Source of the DNA: Stomoxys calcitrans
Taxonomy: Eukaryota > Arthropoda > Insecta > Diptera > Muscidae
Reading direction: 5' to 3'
DNA length: 64,000 nt
Assembly (NCBI RefSeq): GCF_963082655.1
Contig: NC_081554.1
Span: 124,347,453 to 124,411,452, forward strand
This document shows, in pieces, positions 55,570 through 64,000 of this stretch. Each line of letters begins with the position of its first letter. The stretch's first letter is position 1. The notes beneath the pieces are model-generated. The model was not told where the DNA came from. It did not search any database and saw only the letters and a list, made by a program, of their open reading frames with translations. The translations under genes and the position numbers were made by a program.

Positions 55570-55902
55570 TAAATACAAGGGAACAGTTCATATGGGGACT
55601 ATATATATTTATGGACTGGGATCTCTATGAGTGTAGGGGGGCACAAGTGTACCTCACGTACCAAGTTTTAGCCAAATGGGATGAAAATTTATTTTTCTAG
55701 TGACCCAAGAAGTCACATCTGGGGATCGATTTAAATAAAAAGTATTTATGCAAAATTGTAAGTGGATATCTTCATTCGTTCAACGGACATTACTAGATCG
55801 ACTCTGAATTAATTTTTTTATAGTCTTGGAGATCACTATTTAGAAGTATTACAAACGAAATGATTAGTTGAGTCTACCTCCATACTATGGTGGTGGATAT
55901 AA
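55570..55902 (-). mobile_element. Degenerate Helentron-like copy
   Basis: It has a unit with TCATATGGGGACTATATAT, an AAATTGTAAGTGGATATC region, GGACATTACTAGATCG, and the 5' end CATACTATGGTGGTGGATAT. It is diverged and truncated. Confidence 0.55.
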
Positions 55903-56149
55903 CAAATATATGAACAACTAACACAGATCCCTATGTGTTGAAAATTCAACTCCTACCGCTTAAAGTAGGCGTGGCATATGTCACTCCAAACTTTTTCAGG
56001 GTCATTTTGATGCCCTCACAGTTCAAAATTTTAGATTGCCTGCTGCTTCTTAGAATTTGTTGACTCTAAAACAAGAGTGCATAGTGCGGTGGTTATGAAG
56101 TATTTTTTTCATTTTTGCATTATATTTCTCTTTGTACATTTGATTTATA
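55903..56149. other. Spacer with no recognised feature
   Basis: Unique-looking sequence before the 3' end of LINE C. No gene is seen. Confidence 0.3.
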
Positions 56150-57494
56150 TTTATATTGACAAGAGTTTAGATAACCCAGTTATTTAACATTTTTGCAATT
56201 ATTGCTTTTTTTCTATCAACCAACGCGCATGTCCCCTTTGAATGCCGTGTATTGGAAAAGAATGTAGTGCTTATTAACATTTGTCTTAAATTTCTGAACG
56301 TTACAAAGGGTGGGAAAAACATTAGCCGGAAGTCGATTCCATATACCAATGGAAAAAAGAATGCTCTATGTAATGCATTGTCCAGTCCGATGGCCAATCA
56401 ATTACAAACGGGTGTGGGTTCCTGGAATATCTAGTATTTCTGACAAACATCCTTACATCAGGAATAAGAAGACGAATATTAAATGAACACACACCTTTCA
56501 TGGTGTGAACATGAAAGGTGTGTGTTTATCTGATATGCGCTGTTCAACCGATTGAACAGCGCCAAACAACCCACATTGCGGCGATGTTCAAGGGAGGCAA
56601 TAGAATTGGATACCCTGCTGTCCCCAACCAACGACATCGCTCTCCTCTGTACACGGTCCAGTAGCTTCAGGGATGGTTTTGAAGCTCCAGCCCATACACG
56701 TGAGTTGTACTTCATTTTCTGCCTTATGAAAGTGGTATAGGTGTTAACAAGATCAGAGGGAGTGAATTAATTTTTACACCGTTTAAGGAAGCCTAAGCAC
56801 TTGAATGCTTCTTTCGACACTTCAAATATATGTTTAGACCAACAGGCATCACTTTGTATTTTCATGCTCAGAGCATCAAGAGCTTCTGATTGCTCAACAT
56901 CTATACCGTTGATAGACAGACATGATCGAAATGGGTAAGCGAAACGTTTGTGTGACAACAAACAACATTGAGTCTTCTGTGCATTAAAATCAACATGATT
57001 CATTCGATACCACTCAGAAATGGCCAGCAAATCCTGGCAGAGCGTATTGTCCATAACCCGCCTCTTGTCCTCAATCTCTCGAAGACTTGGGCTATGTAGA
57101 ATGAGTACGAACGACAGAGACTTCTGACTTAACAGGTCGTTGATGAAAATAAGAAAAAAAAGAGAAGAAGAAATGATTGAGCCCTGGGGTACACTTGCGG
57201 TCAAGTTATGCTCATGGGATGAAAACATATCTATAACGATTCATATAGTACGTTATCTGAGAAAGCTCTAAATAAATCGAACGAAGCCATTTCCGGCAAA
57301 TGCTTCGATAGTAGTGCACGGTGTTAGTCCCTATCAAATTTCTTGGAGATATACAGAGCCACATCCTTACTCTCACAAAACTGTTGGATTGAGCGACTCC
57401 AATGTTCCAACAGAAATGCCATGAGGTCGCCCGTAGAGCGATTTTTGCGGAACCCATGCTGTTGGTCGTTAAGAAGGCCTTTAGACTCTAAATA
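56150..57494 (-). mobile_element. LINE C, 3' portion of RT and C-terminus
   Basis: On the minus strand the blocks follow non-LTR RT order: QQHGFRKNRSTGDLMAFLLE, EHWSRSIQQFCESKDVALYI, then HNLTASVPQGSIISSSLFFL and FINDLLSQKSL. After that the YADD region is degraded to SFVLILHSPS. Then come ISEWYRMNHVDFNAQKTQCC and FEVSKEAFKCLGFLKRCKN, and a C-terminal part KYNSRVWAGASKPSLKLLDR, VQRRAMSLVGD. No RNase H is seen, and the look is that of CR1/Jockey-like elements. Stops and small deletions are present. A perfect hairpin lies at 56486-56526. The copy is cut at 57494 by a mariner MITE and continues beyond 57736. Confidence 0.8.
56486..56526. repeat. Perfect 17-bp inverted repeat with 7-nt loop
   Basis: AACACACACCTTTCATG (56486-56502) and its exact complement CATGAAAGGTGTGTGTT (56510-56526) flank GTGTGAA. 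The hairpin lies inside the C-terminal coding region of LINE C, in an otherwise decayed element. Confidence 0.9.
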
Positions 57495-57736
57495 TTGGGT
57501 TGACCAAAAAGTAATTGCGGATATTTTAAAAGAAAGTATGTAAATGCATTTTTAATAAAACTTAGAATGAACTTTAATCAAATATACTTTTTTTACACTT
57601 TTTTTCTAAAGCAAGCTAAAAGTAACAGCTGATAATTGACAGAAGAAAGAATGCAATTACAGAGTCTCAAGCTGTGAAAAAATTTGTCAACGCCGCCTAT
57701 ATGAAAAATCCGCAATTACTTTTTTGGGCAACCCAA
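57495..57736 (-). mobile_element. mariner-type MITE, full copy (242 bp) nested in LINE C
   Basis: The ends are TTGGGTTGACCAAAAAGTAA and, at the right, its complement ending GGGCAACCCAA. TA lies at 57493-57494 and 57737-57738. It is in the opposite orientation to the copy at 9717-9951 and about as long. It splits LINE C, so it is younger than that copy. Confidence 0.9.
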
Positions 57737-58010
57737 TACTTCACTAGATGGTTATTAACCATGCTCACCATAACCTTGGAGAGAGCGGAGCATATCGCAA
57801 TTGGTCGGTAATTCGCATTGTTGTTCGCCTCACCTTTATTGGGTATTGGCTGAACGTTCACAACCTTCCGGGAAGACTCCCACACTATAAGTAAGGTTGA
57901 AAAGGTTGCGTAATGGACGGGCAAGCGTCGAAGAACACTTGCGCAAGACAAGGTCATCCGGGCGAGAGGATTTATTTACTTCGAGATTCTGAAAAACCTT
58001 TTTAACTCCA
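57737..58010 (-). mobile_element. LINE C, N-terminal RT part beyond the MITE
   Basis: On the minus strand it reads SSRKVVNVQPIPNKGEANNN, NYRPIAICSALSKVMVSMVN, NNHLVKYW, which are the first conserved blocks of a reverse transcriptase. It joins in order with the part below 57494. Confidence 0.8.
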
Positions 58011-58640
58011 TGATATCGATGACAAGGAAAGTAAAATACGCACTAAAACTTATTTGAATTATTGAATAGGAGGTGTGATTCAAAAATAACCATTATTTTC
58101 AAGATTAGTGCGTTAGGTATGTTCGAATTTCCCTTTTTTTTCTCTTATGTTGGTACACATGTCTGTTATATATGTTGGTAATATCAGCCATTTTGGATTG
58201 TAAGTTTGTTTTTGACAGATAAAAAGGTTAGTAGTAGTGTTATGATGTGCTCTTCGATTTTTTACTATTCGAAAAAATGGATCAGAGAAACTGTATTAAG
58301 TTTTGTGTAACCAAAAAACGAGTTTCAGTAGTGTTTCGAGGATTGGAAAAAACGGTACAAATTGGAAAAATATCTAAGGGAGATTACTTTGAAGGGGATG
58401 AATAATTGATGAATTAATAAATACTTTGTGAAAAAATAAAATAACGGTTATTTTTTGATCAGATCTCGTATAATGATTCAAAGATATGATGGGTGTGTTG
58501 AATTTGTTCACCTAGCCGATTTACCTTTTCTGGCGCTCAATATTTGATAGCATACCTTAAGGCGTTTGCTAATTTTCCCATGAACATTTATTTTATGCCC
58601 GAAGTATTTCAAATTTGTTTCTTTACTACAATATTTTATT
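58011..58640. other. Region upstream of the galactosyltransferase gene
   Basis: AT-rich sequence with no recognised repeat. It may hold the promoter or an intron of the gene that follows: a T-rich tract and TTATTTCAG end at 58644. Confidence 0.35.
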
Positions 58641-58643
58641 TCA

Positions 58644-58726
58644 GACATCATCTACAGCATGAGGAGACTTTTATCCCACATTCATCATCATCTCAGTAAA
58701 AGCTCATCAGTAAACTTGTCCGAAAG
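58644..58726 (+). other. Probable 5' UTR segment after a splice acceptor
   Basis: TACAATATTTTATTTCAG ends at 58644 and fits a 3' splice site, so the leader probably starts in an upstream non-coding exon. A short upstream frame (58659-58730, 23 codons, starting [14 protein letters not shown]) ends in TGA overlapping the main ATG as ATGA. It could temper translation of the main frame. Confidence 0.45.
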
Positions 58727-59750
58727 ATGAACCATAATTCGTCTTCTAGTCTTAAGCTCTTCATTACCCTTATGATTGGCATAGTCATTGGCTTCACATT
58801 TTCTCAGGTGATGGACACATCTCGATATGAGATACCAAATTTAGGAACATCCTTAAAAAATCCCGATGTTTGGTCCAATAATCCTTGGCAAGAGGAATAT
58901 GCTGCTTTTAATTTCAACGATACTAATGAAACAATTAATGAGTGGTCTGCAAATTTATCTGAACTCAATACCAAAATGGCAGACCAATTGTATGACGAGG
59001 TGAAAGTGCTTTGTTGGATTCTTACCGGACCAGCCAACCATGAGAAAAAAGCTATCCATGTGAAAAATACATGGGGTTCAAGATGCAATAAATTATTATT
59101 CATGAGTTCGGCGGAGGACTCCAAATTGGGGTCCATTAAATTACCAGTAGGAGAGGGCAGAGGAAATTTGTGGAATAAAACCAGAGAAGCTTTCAAATAT
59201 ATTTATGATCATTATTTGGACGAGTACGATTGGTTTCTGAAAGCGGACGATGATACGTGAGTACCCGGACGAAATTTCCATTCGTTGTAAAATACTTCAT
59301 ATCGGCCATTTCTCTTTTCAGCTATGTAATCGTGGAGAACCTTAGATTATTTTTATATCCCATGTCCACAGAAGCTCCAGTATATTTTGGCTGCAAATTT
59401 AAGCCCCTCGTCAGACAGGTGTGTTGTAGGATACTCTTCGATTGATTAATTTCTTCATATTTTCTTTGTAGGGTTACATGTCTGGTGGTGCTGGCTACGT
59501 TCTAAGTAAGGAGGCTCTTAAACGTTTTGTGGAGTTGGGCTACAGCAACAAAACTATTTGCCATCCTGGCAAAGGGGGCTCTGAGGACAAGGAAATGGGC
59601 AAATGCCTTCAAAATGTTGGAGTAGTTGCCGGTGATTCCCGCGATGATCAGCATCGTGGACGATTCTTTCCCTCTGGCCCTAATGGCCATTTGAAGCCAA
59701 AACCAAAATCGAATTGGTATTGGCGTTATATATACTATGCCACAGAAGAT
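58727..59750 (+). CDS. Core-1 beta-1,3-galactosyltransferase-like protein, last exon not seen
   Basis: The coding parts are 58727-59256, 59322-59418 and 59472-59750 (302 residues so far). All three donors are good: GTGAGT, GTGTGT and GTAAGT. The family transfers galactose from UDP-Gal to O-linked GalNAc in the Golgi. Residues about 10-29 are a single membrane anchor near the N-terminus (type II). An Asn-rich stem with possible glycosylation sites follows (NDT, NET, NLS). Catalytic-domain marks: [20 protein letters not shown] (96-115), [17 protein letters not shown] with the acidic DDD (174-176, metal/UDP binding), [33 protein letters not shown], and [20 protein letters not shown]. Family members continue with a Cys-Cys containing segment, which is not found before 64000. 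The final exon may be distant or lost; reading through the third donor would stop at 59777 (310 residues). Flies have several such paralogues, so no symbol is given. Confidence 0.88.
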
Positions 59751-59788
59751 GTAAGTGATATTTTTATGGCAAACTAGGTTAAGTGAGC

Positions 59789-59990
59789 AACCAATGGCCT
59801 ACCGTAGCGCAGAGGTTAGCACGTTTGTCTATGACGCTGAATGCCTGGGTTCAAATCCTTGTAAAAACTTCTCCCCAATGAGGTGTGGAAGTGGGGCACG
59901 CCGCATGCAATTTGCTAGAGAACGTTCCAATTACTGTAAATGTAAAATTTGGTTCAATATGTCCAGTAGTTTTGTGTATATTAGGGTTCA
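59789..59990 (+). mobile_element. tRNA-derived SINE, copy 3, in the galactosyltransferase intron
   Basis: A-box-like TAGCGCAGAGGTTAGCACG (59805 on) and B-box-like TGGGTTCAAATCC (about 59846-59858) are followed by ACTTCTCCCCAATGAGG and GGGGCACGCCGCATGC. The body matches copy 2 at 45297-45478. It lies 38 bp after the third exon's donor in the same orientation. Confidence 0.75.
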
Positions 59991-60329
59991 AATTCAATGT
60001 TTAATGACGAAAATTAAAAATTGCATCTGTTCTCATAATTTTAATATTTCGAGAAACGGTCAGTAATTTGGGATGTAAATAATTTGACAGTATGTTTTTT
60101 TTTGAAAAAAAAAAAAAATATGGATCATATGGAATTTATAGTTACCCAAACCAGAAGCGCTTAGTAAGACGAACTCGTGGAAGTGGATCCCGACTTAAGT
60201 AGATCGGGAAAAAATTTGTTCAAAAACGTTGGCCTTAGTGTTTTGGTTTTTATGTCTGAAGTATATTCTTAAACCTTTAAAAGTATCAGCTGCATCTGCT
60301 AGCAACAACAAAAGTTTTTAATCTTTTTA
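59991..60329. other. Intronic or downstream spacer
   Basis: AT-rich, with a poly-A run at about 60103-60118. I looked for a Cys-Cys-containing final exon of the galactosyltransferase here and did not find one. Confidence 0.35.
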
Positions 60330-60768
60330 AACCCGCCACCATGGTATGGGATAATAACTCCCATATAAAGTGGTAAATCGATTTGACTTCATGAGCCACT
60401 AGAAGCCTCAATTTTTGTCCGATTTAGCTGAAATTTTGCAGCCAATCCGGATAAGAATTGCTCAATCAGTCAAGATCTAAGATCGGTTTGTATGGCTCCT
60501 ATATCAAAACATGAGCCGATACGGCCCATTTCCAATCCCAACCGACATACACTAATAAGAAGTATTTGTGCAAAATTTCAAGCACCTAGCTTTACTCTTT
60601 CGAAAGTTGGCGAGCTTTCGACAGAAAAACGGACTGACGGACATGGCTAGATATACATACTTAAAATGTCATGACGATCCAGAATATATATATGGGATCT
60701 TAGATAAATATTTCGAGGTGACGAAATTTGCATGCCCCCATCCCATGGCGGAGGGTATAAAAAGCCGT
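60330..60768. mobile_element. Helentron-like inverted chimera
   Basis: It starts in plus orientation (ACCCGCCACCATGGTATGGG, then ACTCCCATATAAAGTGG). It flips near 60440 to minus units (AATCCGGATAAGAATTGC). It ends with the minus-strand 5' terminus, CCCATCCCATGGCGGAGGGT. It is a fused inverted copy like 6775-7635. The 139-codon frame at 60568-60987 starts inside it. Confidence 0.65.
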
Positions 60769-61261
60769 ATGGAATGTAAACAGGCACTGAGACACACATC
60801 TGCATTTGTCTACTATTCAATATCTCATTCAATAACTTCCACAAATCTGGCTGTGGCAACCTTTTTATTGGTCTACCTATGTATGTATTCAAGGCATGAC
60901 AAGTATTGTCGCTTCTTACTTTTCGCTTCTGGGGGATACTGGGGGCTTTATCCATTTCTCATGTATAGAAAAGTAGAACAACAATAATACAATGGTATTT
61001 TAAATAGGGAAATGCCGCTTACCTATTTGATACGTGTGACGCATGTGTGCTGTCTACTGTTAACAATAACGATGACCCTTTTTACTATGTCATAAAACGC
61101 ATATGCGCAGTCTGTGCTCAGAATTCTTTTACAAACAGCGTGTGCGATAAACAACAACAACAAAAGGTAATCCTTTTGTGTGCAAAAAGGCCGCAACCTT
61201 TTTTCTTCCGATTTTCTTTCCAAAAATCTTGTCTTTCATTTTAGTTCTTCTAACAAAGCCA
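60769..61261. other. Stretch without supported gene
   Basis: No repeat unit was recognised. The frame running from the repeat into this region (to 60987) has a hydrophobic stretch, LAVATFLLVYLCMYS, but no start of its own outside the repeat and no known domain. Confidence 0.3.
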
Positions 61262-61385
61262 TCATAAATAAGCAGCAGTAAATTCTGAAATTGCAGAACT
61301 TCCGCTGTAATAGCAGCAAAATTAACTACTAAAAATCAGCAGACAGTGTTTGCTTTTTTCAGCAGACTTTTTTTCCAAGAGTGTA
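61262..61385 (+). repeat. AGCAG-rich interspersed repeat, copy 2
   Basis: AAATAAGCAGCAGTAAATTC, ATTGCAGAACTTCCGCTG, AAATTAACTACTA and CAGCAGACAGTGTTTGC, then GAGTGTATGC. The order and spacing match 1551-1690. Confidence 0.6.
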
Positions 61386-62264
61386 TGCAATTAATTAAAG
61401 TGAAATTTGCGTTGCCGCAGCGACATGTCGCTGTTTTTTTTTTTTCAAATAACTCATCACCATCATGAGTTCGCATTTTCTTAAAATTAAATTAAAAAGT
61501 TAATATGTTAATCAAATCCACAGTTTGAATGTTGAAAGAAGGGAACTACAAAGTACGGATCTTATTTTTAACAAAAGTCCCATAGAAAATTGCGAATGGT
61601 CCTTTTTGAAATGCATAAAAACAGACCACGTTAAATTAAATGGGTAACAGATAAAATGTCAGCTATAAAAAAGTAATTAATATCTTACAAAATAGCTCTG
61701 AAATTGAGACATTTCAACACATGCTAAATTTTCTTTAAAATGTAATGATTCATGAATAAAGTATCAACAACTAACGATTTTCTAAAATAATTATAAAAAA
61801 GCCTAACTTAGTGCAAGTGCCAACTTTGTGCACTTTTTTTTGTGGGAACTTAAGTCCTAACCTAACCTAACACCCGGTGCCACTACAGGGATATATATGC
61901 CCCATAATTTTACTCATAGAAGGAGCAAAATTTTTACTATTTTGGAGACACTTTAATTAGTAAATATGAAAAAAGCTGAAAAATTTACCACATTCGTTCA
62001 TAAAAGCTAATCAACACATAGATGTTATCAGGTTAACCAAAAAATGTGCATAAACAGTGCTTGTGAACGAAACGTCCACACCCGTCTGACAGCGTCTTGT
62101 GTACAGTTTTTTAAAAGATTCCAAAAGTTTTTGTGTGCTGATGAGTTTCGGACCTGTGCTCCATCCATCCCATTAAATATTTACAAACCCCTTACCACAT
62201 TGCACCACAGCCTGCTATGTAGAGATGTAGTCGAAGTTGATTTTTTAGACTGTAGTTACTGTAG
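61386..62264. other. Stretch without recognised gene
   Basis: AT-rich. A CCTAACCTAACCTAAC motif at about 61857-61872 resembles the 3' tails of LINE A and B and may mark a decayed retroposon end. The 96-codon frame at 62044-62334 has no domain and overlaps repeat sequence. Confidence 0.35.
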
Positions 62265-62675
62265 GTTGAAAACTATAATGGGAACTATATCTAAATCTGA
62301 ACCAATTTTGATAAAATTTGGCAGAGGTTTTTAAATGATTAATCCAACATCCCATAGCAAATGTCATGCAAATCCGCCTTTTCATGTGTAAATCGGGCGA
62401 ATTATATATATGCGAGCCAAAGCTAAAACTGAACCGTTTTTTACCATAATTGATAGCATTTGTCCTTGGACTAAAATAGTGATATGTGAAAATTTTCGAG
62501 ATGATTGGAAAACAAATGCGATCTGTACCTTAGTTACAAAAAGAAAACGACAGACGGACTATTAGAACTGAGAGGATTTGCGGACAAACGGACATGGGTA
62601 AGCAGAATCATCAAGAGCTACTGAGTCCAACTAAAAATTTTTTCACAATCACAGTAGTGGTGCAGGGTACAGTTT
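62265..62675 (-). mobile_element. Degenerate Helentron-like copy
   Basis: AATGGGAACTATATCTAAAT is followed by TGAACCAATTTTGATAAAAT, a GTCY-type tract (CGACAGACGGACTATT, GGACAAACGGACATGG) and an end variant, CACAGTAGTGGTGCAGGGTA. It is diverged. Confidence 0.55.
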
Positions 62676-63060
62676 TGCTGTTGCAATAAATTCCATATAA
62701 ATGTATACTTCGTTTAACAATTTCATGCTGGGACCTGGGAACTGGGAATACTCAACTTGAATTCATAGAAAGCACTACATCCAACTTTGGATGCCGTTGT
62801 AGCATGTGTTATCGTAAACCGATCGTCATAATATTTAGTACTTCGCTTAATGGGATCAAAAGGTATATTGTATTACTCATTTAAAAGCCTCTGCAAAATT
62901 TAATCAAAATCGGTTCAGATTTACAAAAAATGGAGTGTATGTGTTTCTCTATTTGCCAAAGAATTATCTCTCTTATAGGATGAAACGGTTTAATGTACAT
63001 ACAATGTTTTTGAAGTCATCTACACATACATATTTTGTAGGCATAATGTTTAAAACGGTC
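62676..63060. other. Stretch without recognised gene
   Basis: It contains AAAATCGGTTCAGATTTAC, perhaps from an old repeat copy. Nothing else could be supported. Confidence 0.3.
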
Positions 63061-63113
63061 GGTGCATGAAACAACACTGGTGCATGAAACAACACCGGTG
63101 CATGAAACAACAC
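63061..63113 (+). repeat. Minisatellite, three 18-bp units
   Basis: GGTGCATGAAACAACAC occurs at 63061, 63079 and 63097, with only the 18th base of each unit varying. It lies in an open frame that reads VHETT repeated (63062-63463), but that frame has no recognisable domain downstream. The rest of 63114-63639 is unassigned. Confidence 0.9.
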
Positions 63114-63639
63114 AAATTCATCCACGCTTGTTAACAACATTTCCAACAACTTCTGGGTATGATAATGTGCATGATTTTCTAACGTCTTTTTTCTATCATT
63201 GTAGGACTGTTTTAAGAAAAAATATGCAAAAAAAGAATCTAAACTTTATCGAGCGAGAACGAAAGTTGACCCGATGTAAACAACTAAATACTTATTTAAA
63301 TATACTATATTTATCGATTTGTGTCTTTGTCTTTGCCTATGTCTTTCGAATAGGAAAGCAAAAGAACAAGGTGGGAAGGTGGTGTGCAAAACTATATTGG
63401 GCTGACTACAATGATCGCCATTTCGGCATTACCAGGGGTCTCATCAGATTGTTATGCCACTAAAACTATATTTGGCTTTGTGTGTTGCTGATGATAGATG
63501 TCCCTTTGAGCAGATGTTGGCTGTTGGATTTAAAATTTTTCTTACTGCACTATAAGAAAAATTTGACTAACAAGACCCAACATTTCATTCGAATCGTATG
63601 CTTCCCCTATTGCAAATATATATTTGCCCATGGTGAGGT

Positions 63640-64000
63640 ATTAAGAGTCTAATGGCCTTCTTAGCGATCAACAGCATGGGTTCCGCAGAAATCGCTCTAC
63701 GGGCGACCTCATGGCATTTCTGTCGGAACGTTGGAGTCACTTAAGCCACCAGTTTGGTGAGAGTAAGGTTGTGGCTCTGCATATCTTCAAGGAATTTGAT
63801 AGGGTCTGACACGGTGCACTACCATCAAAACTTGCCGCATTTGCCGGAAATGGCTTCGTTCGATTTATTTAGAGCTTTCTCAGAGATCGTACTATATGAA
63901 TCGTTATAGATATGTTCTCATCCCATGAGCATGAATTGACCGCAGGTGTACCCCAGGGCTCAATCCTTTCTTCTTCTCTTTTTTTCTTATTTTCATCAAC
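63640..64000 (+). mobile_element. LINE C, second copy, runs off the window
   Basis: In sense orientation it encodes the same blocks as 56150-57494: QQHGFRRNRSTGDLMAFL (about 63669-63722), a KEFDRV block where the first catalytic Asp sits (63789-63806), and GVPQGSILSSSLFFLIFIN at the window edge. A TGA stop follows at 63807-63809. Identity to the minus copy is high over this part. The remainder of the element lies beyond 64000. Confidence 0.8.

Noticed and set aside
58804..59196. 130-codon minus-strand frame
   Set aside because: It is the antisense shadow of the first galactosyltransferase exon.
60568..60987. 139-codon open frame with a hydrophobic stretch
   Set aside because: It begins inside a Helentron-like chimera and has no known domain or promoter. 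I also checked it as a missing galactosyltransferase exon and it does not fit.
63062..63463. 133-codon open frame starting in a minisatellite
   Set aside because: The N-terminus is only the VHETT repeat; the rest has no recognisable domain, so I list only the minisatellite.

Overview
The window looks like repeat-dense euchromatin of a higher fly, most plausibly a calyptrate or muscid genome. The evidence is introns with GT/AG ends, a fly-type RR-2 cuticle gene, a core-1 galactosyltransferase gene, tRNA-derived SINEs, several non-LTR retrotransposon families, mariner, hAT and Helitron DNA, and a very abundant Helentron/mini-me-like repeat. Species is inferred from general character only. I see no bacterial genes, CRISPR array, virus or operon.

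Host genes are few. A two-exon RR-2 cuticular protein gene lies at 19680-20622, with a TATA box and polyA signal. A core-1 beta-1,3-galactosyltransferase-like gene lies at 58727-59750, with three coding exons visible; a last exon is missing or lies beyond the window. A possible 75-residue reading frame (19241-19468, minus strand) and a possible non-coding first exon (about 34680-35146) are weak candidates.

Layout: 1-2280 inverted Helentron-like copies; 2.9-3.1 kb LINE A fragment; 3.1-4.3 kb AT-rich palindromic block; 4.7-8.5 kb Helentron-like copies separated by anonymous DNA; 8.6-11.7 kb LINE A, a mariner MITE and two transposase relics; 11.8-15.4 kb Helitron repeat arrays, two of them head to head; 15.6-17.0 kb LINE D; 17.3-18.7 kb Helentron-like; 19.2-20.8 kb cuticle gene island; 21-28 kb Helentron-like copies with a SINE and LINE A; 29-30.4 kb LINE A; 30.7-32.6 kb Helentron-like copy and deleted mariner; 32.6-36 kb repeat-poor island with a MITE; 36-43 kb Helentron-like, Helitron, MITE and LINE A; 44.7-47.0 kb LINE E with a nested SINE; 47.3-48.1 kb second deleted mariner; 48.8-50.7 kb LINE B pieces; 51.3-55.0 kb hAT element holding another LINE B; 56.1-58.0 kb LINE C with a nested mariner MITE; 58.6-60 kb galactosyltransferase gene; 60-64 kb repeats, ending in a second LINE C that runs off the window.

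The two solid genes have no evident functional link; one builds cuticle and the other acts in Golgi O-glycosylation. Most of the interest is in mobile-element archaeology. Several nested insertions give exact element borders: an 8-bp hAT duplication, TA duplications for mariners, and an apparent T/T insertion site for the Helentron-like repeat inside a LINE 3' region. I found no convincing new biological system. LINE letters A-E and repeat 'F' are labels made up here.
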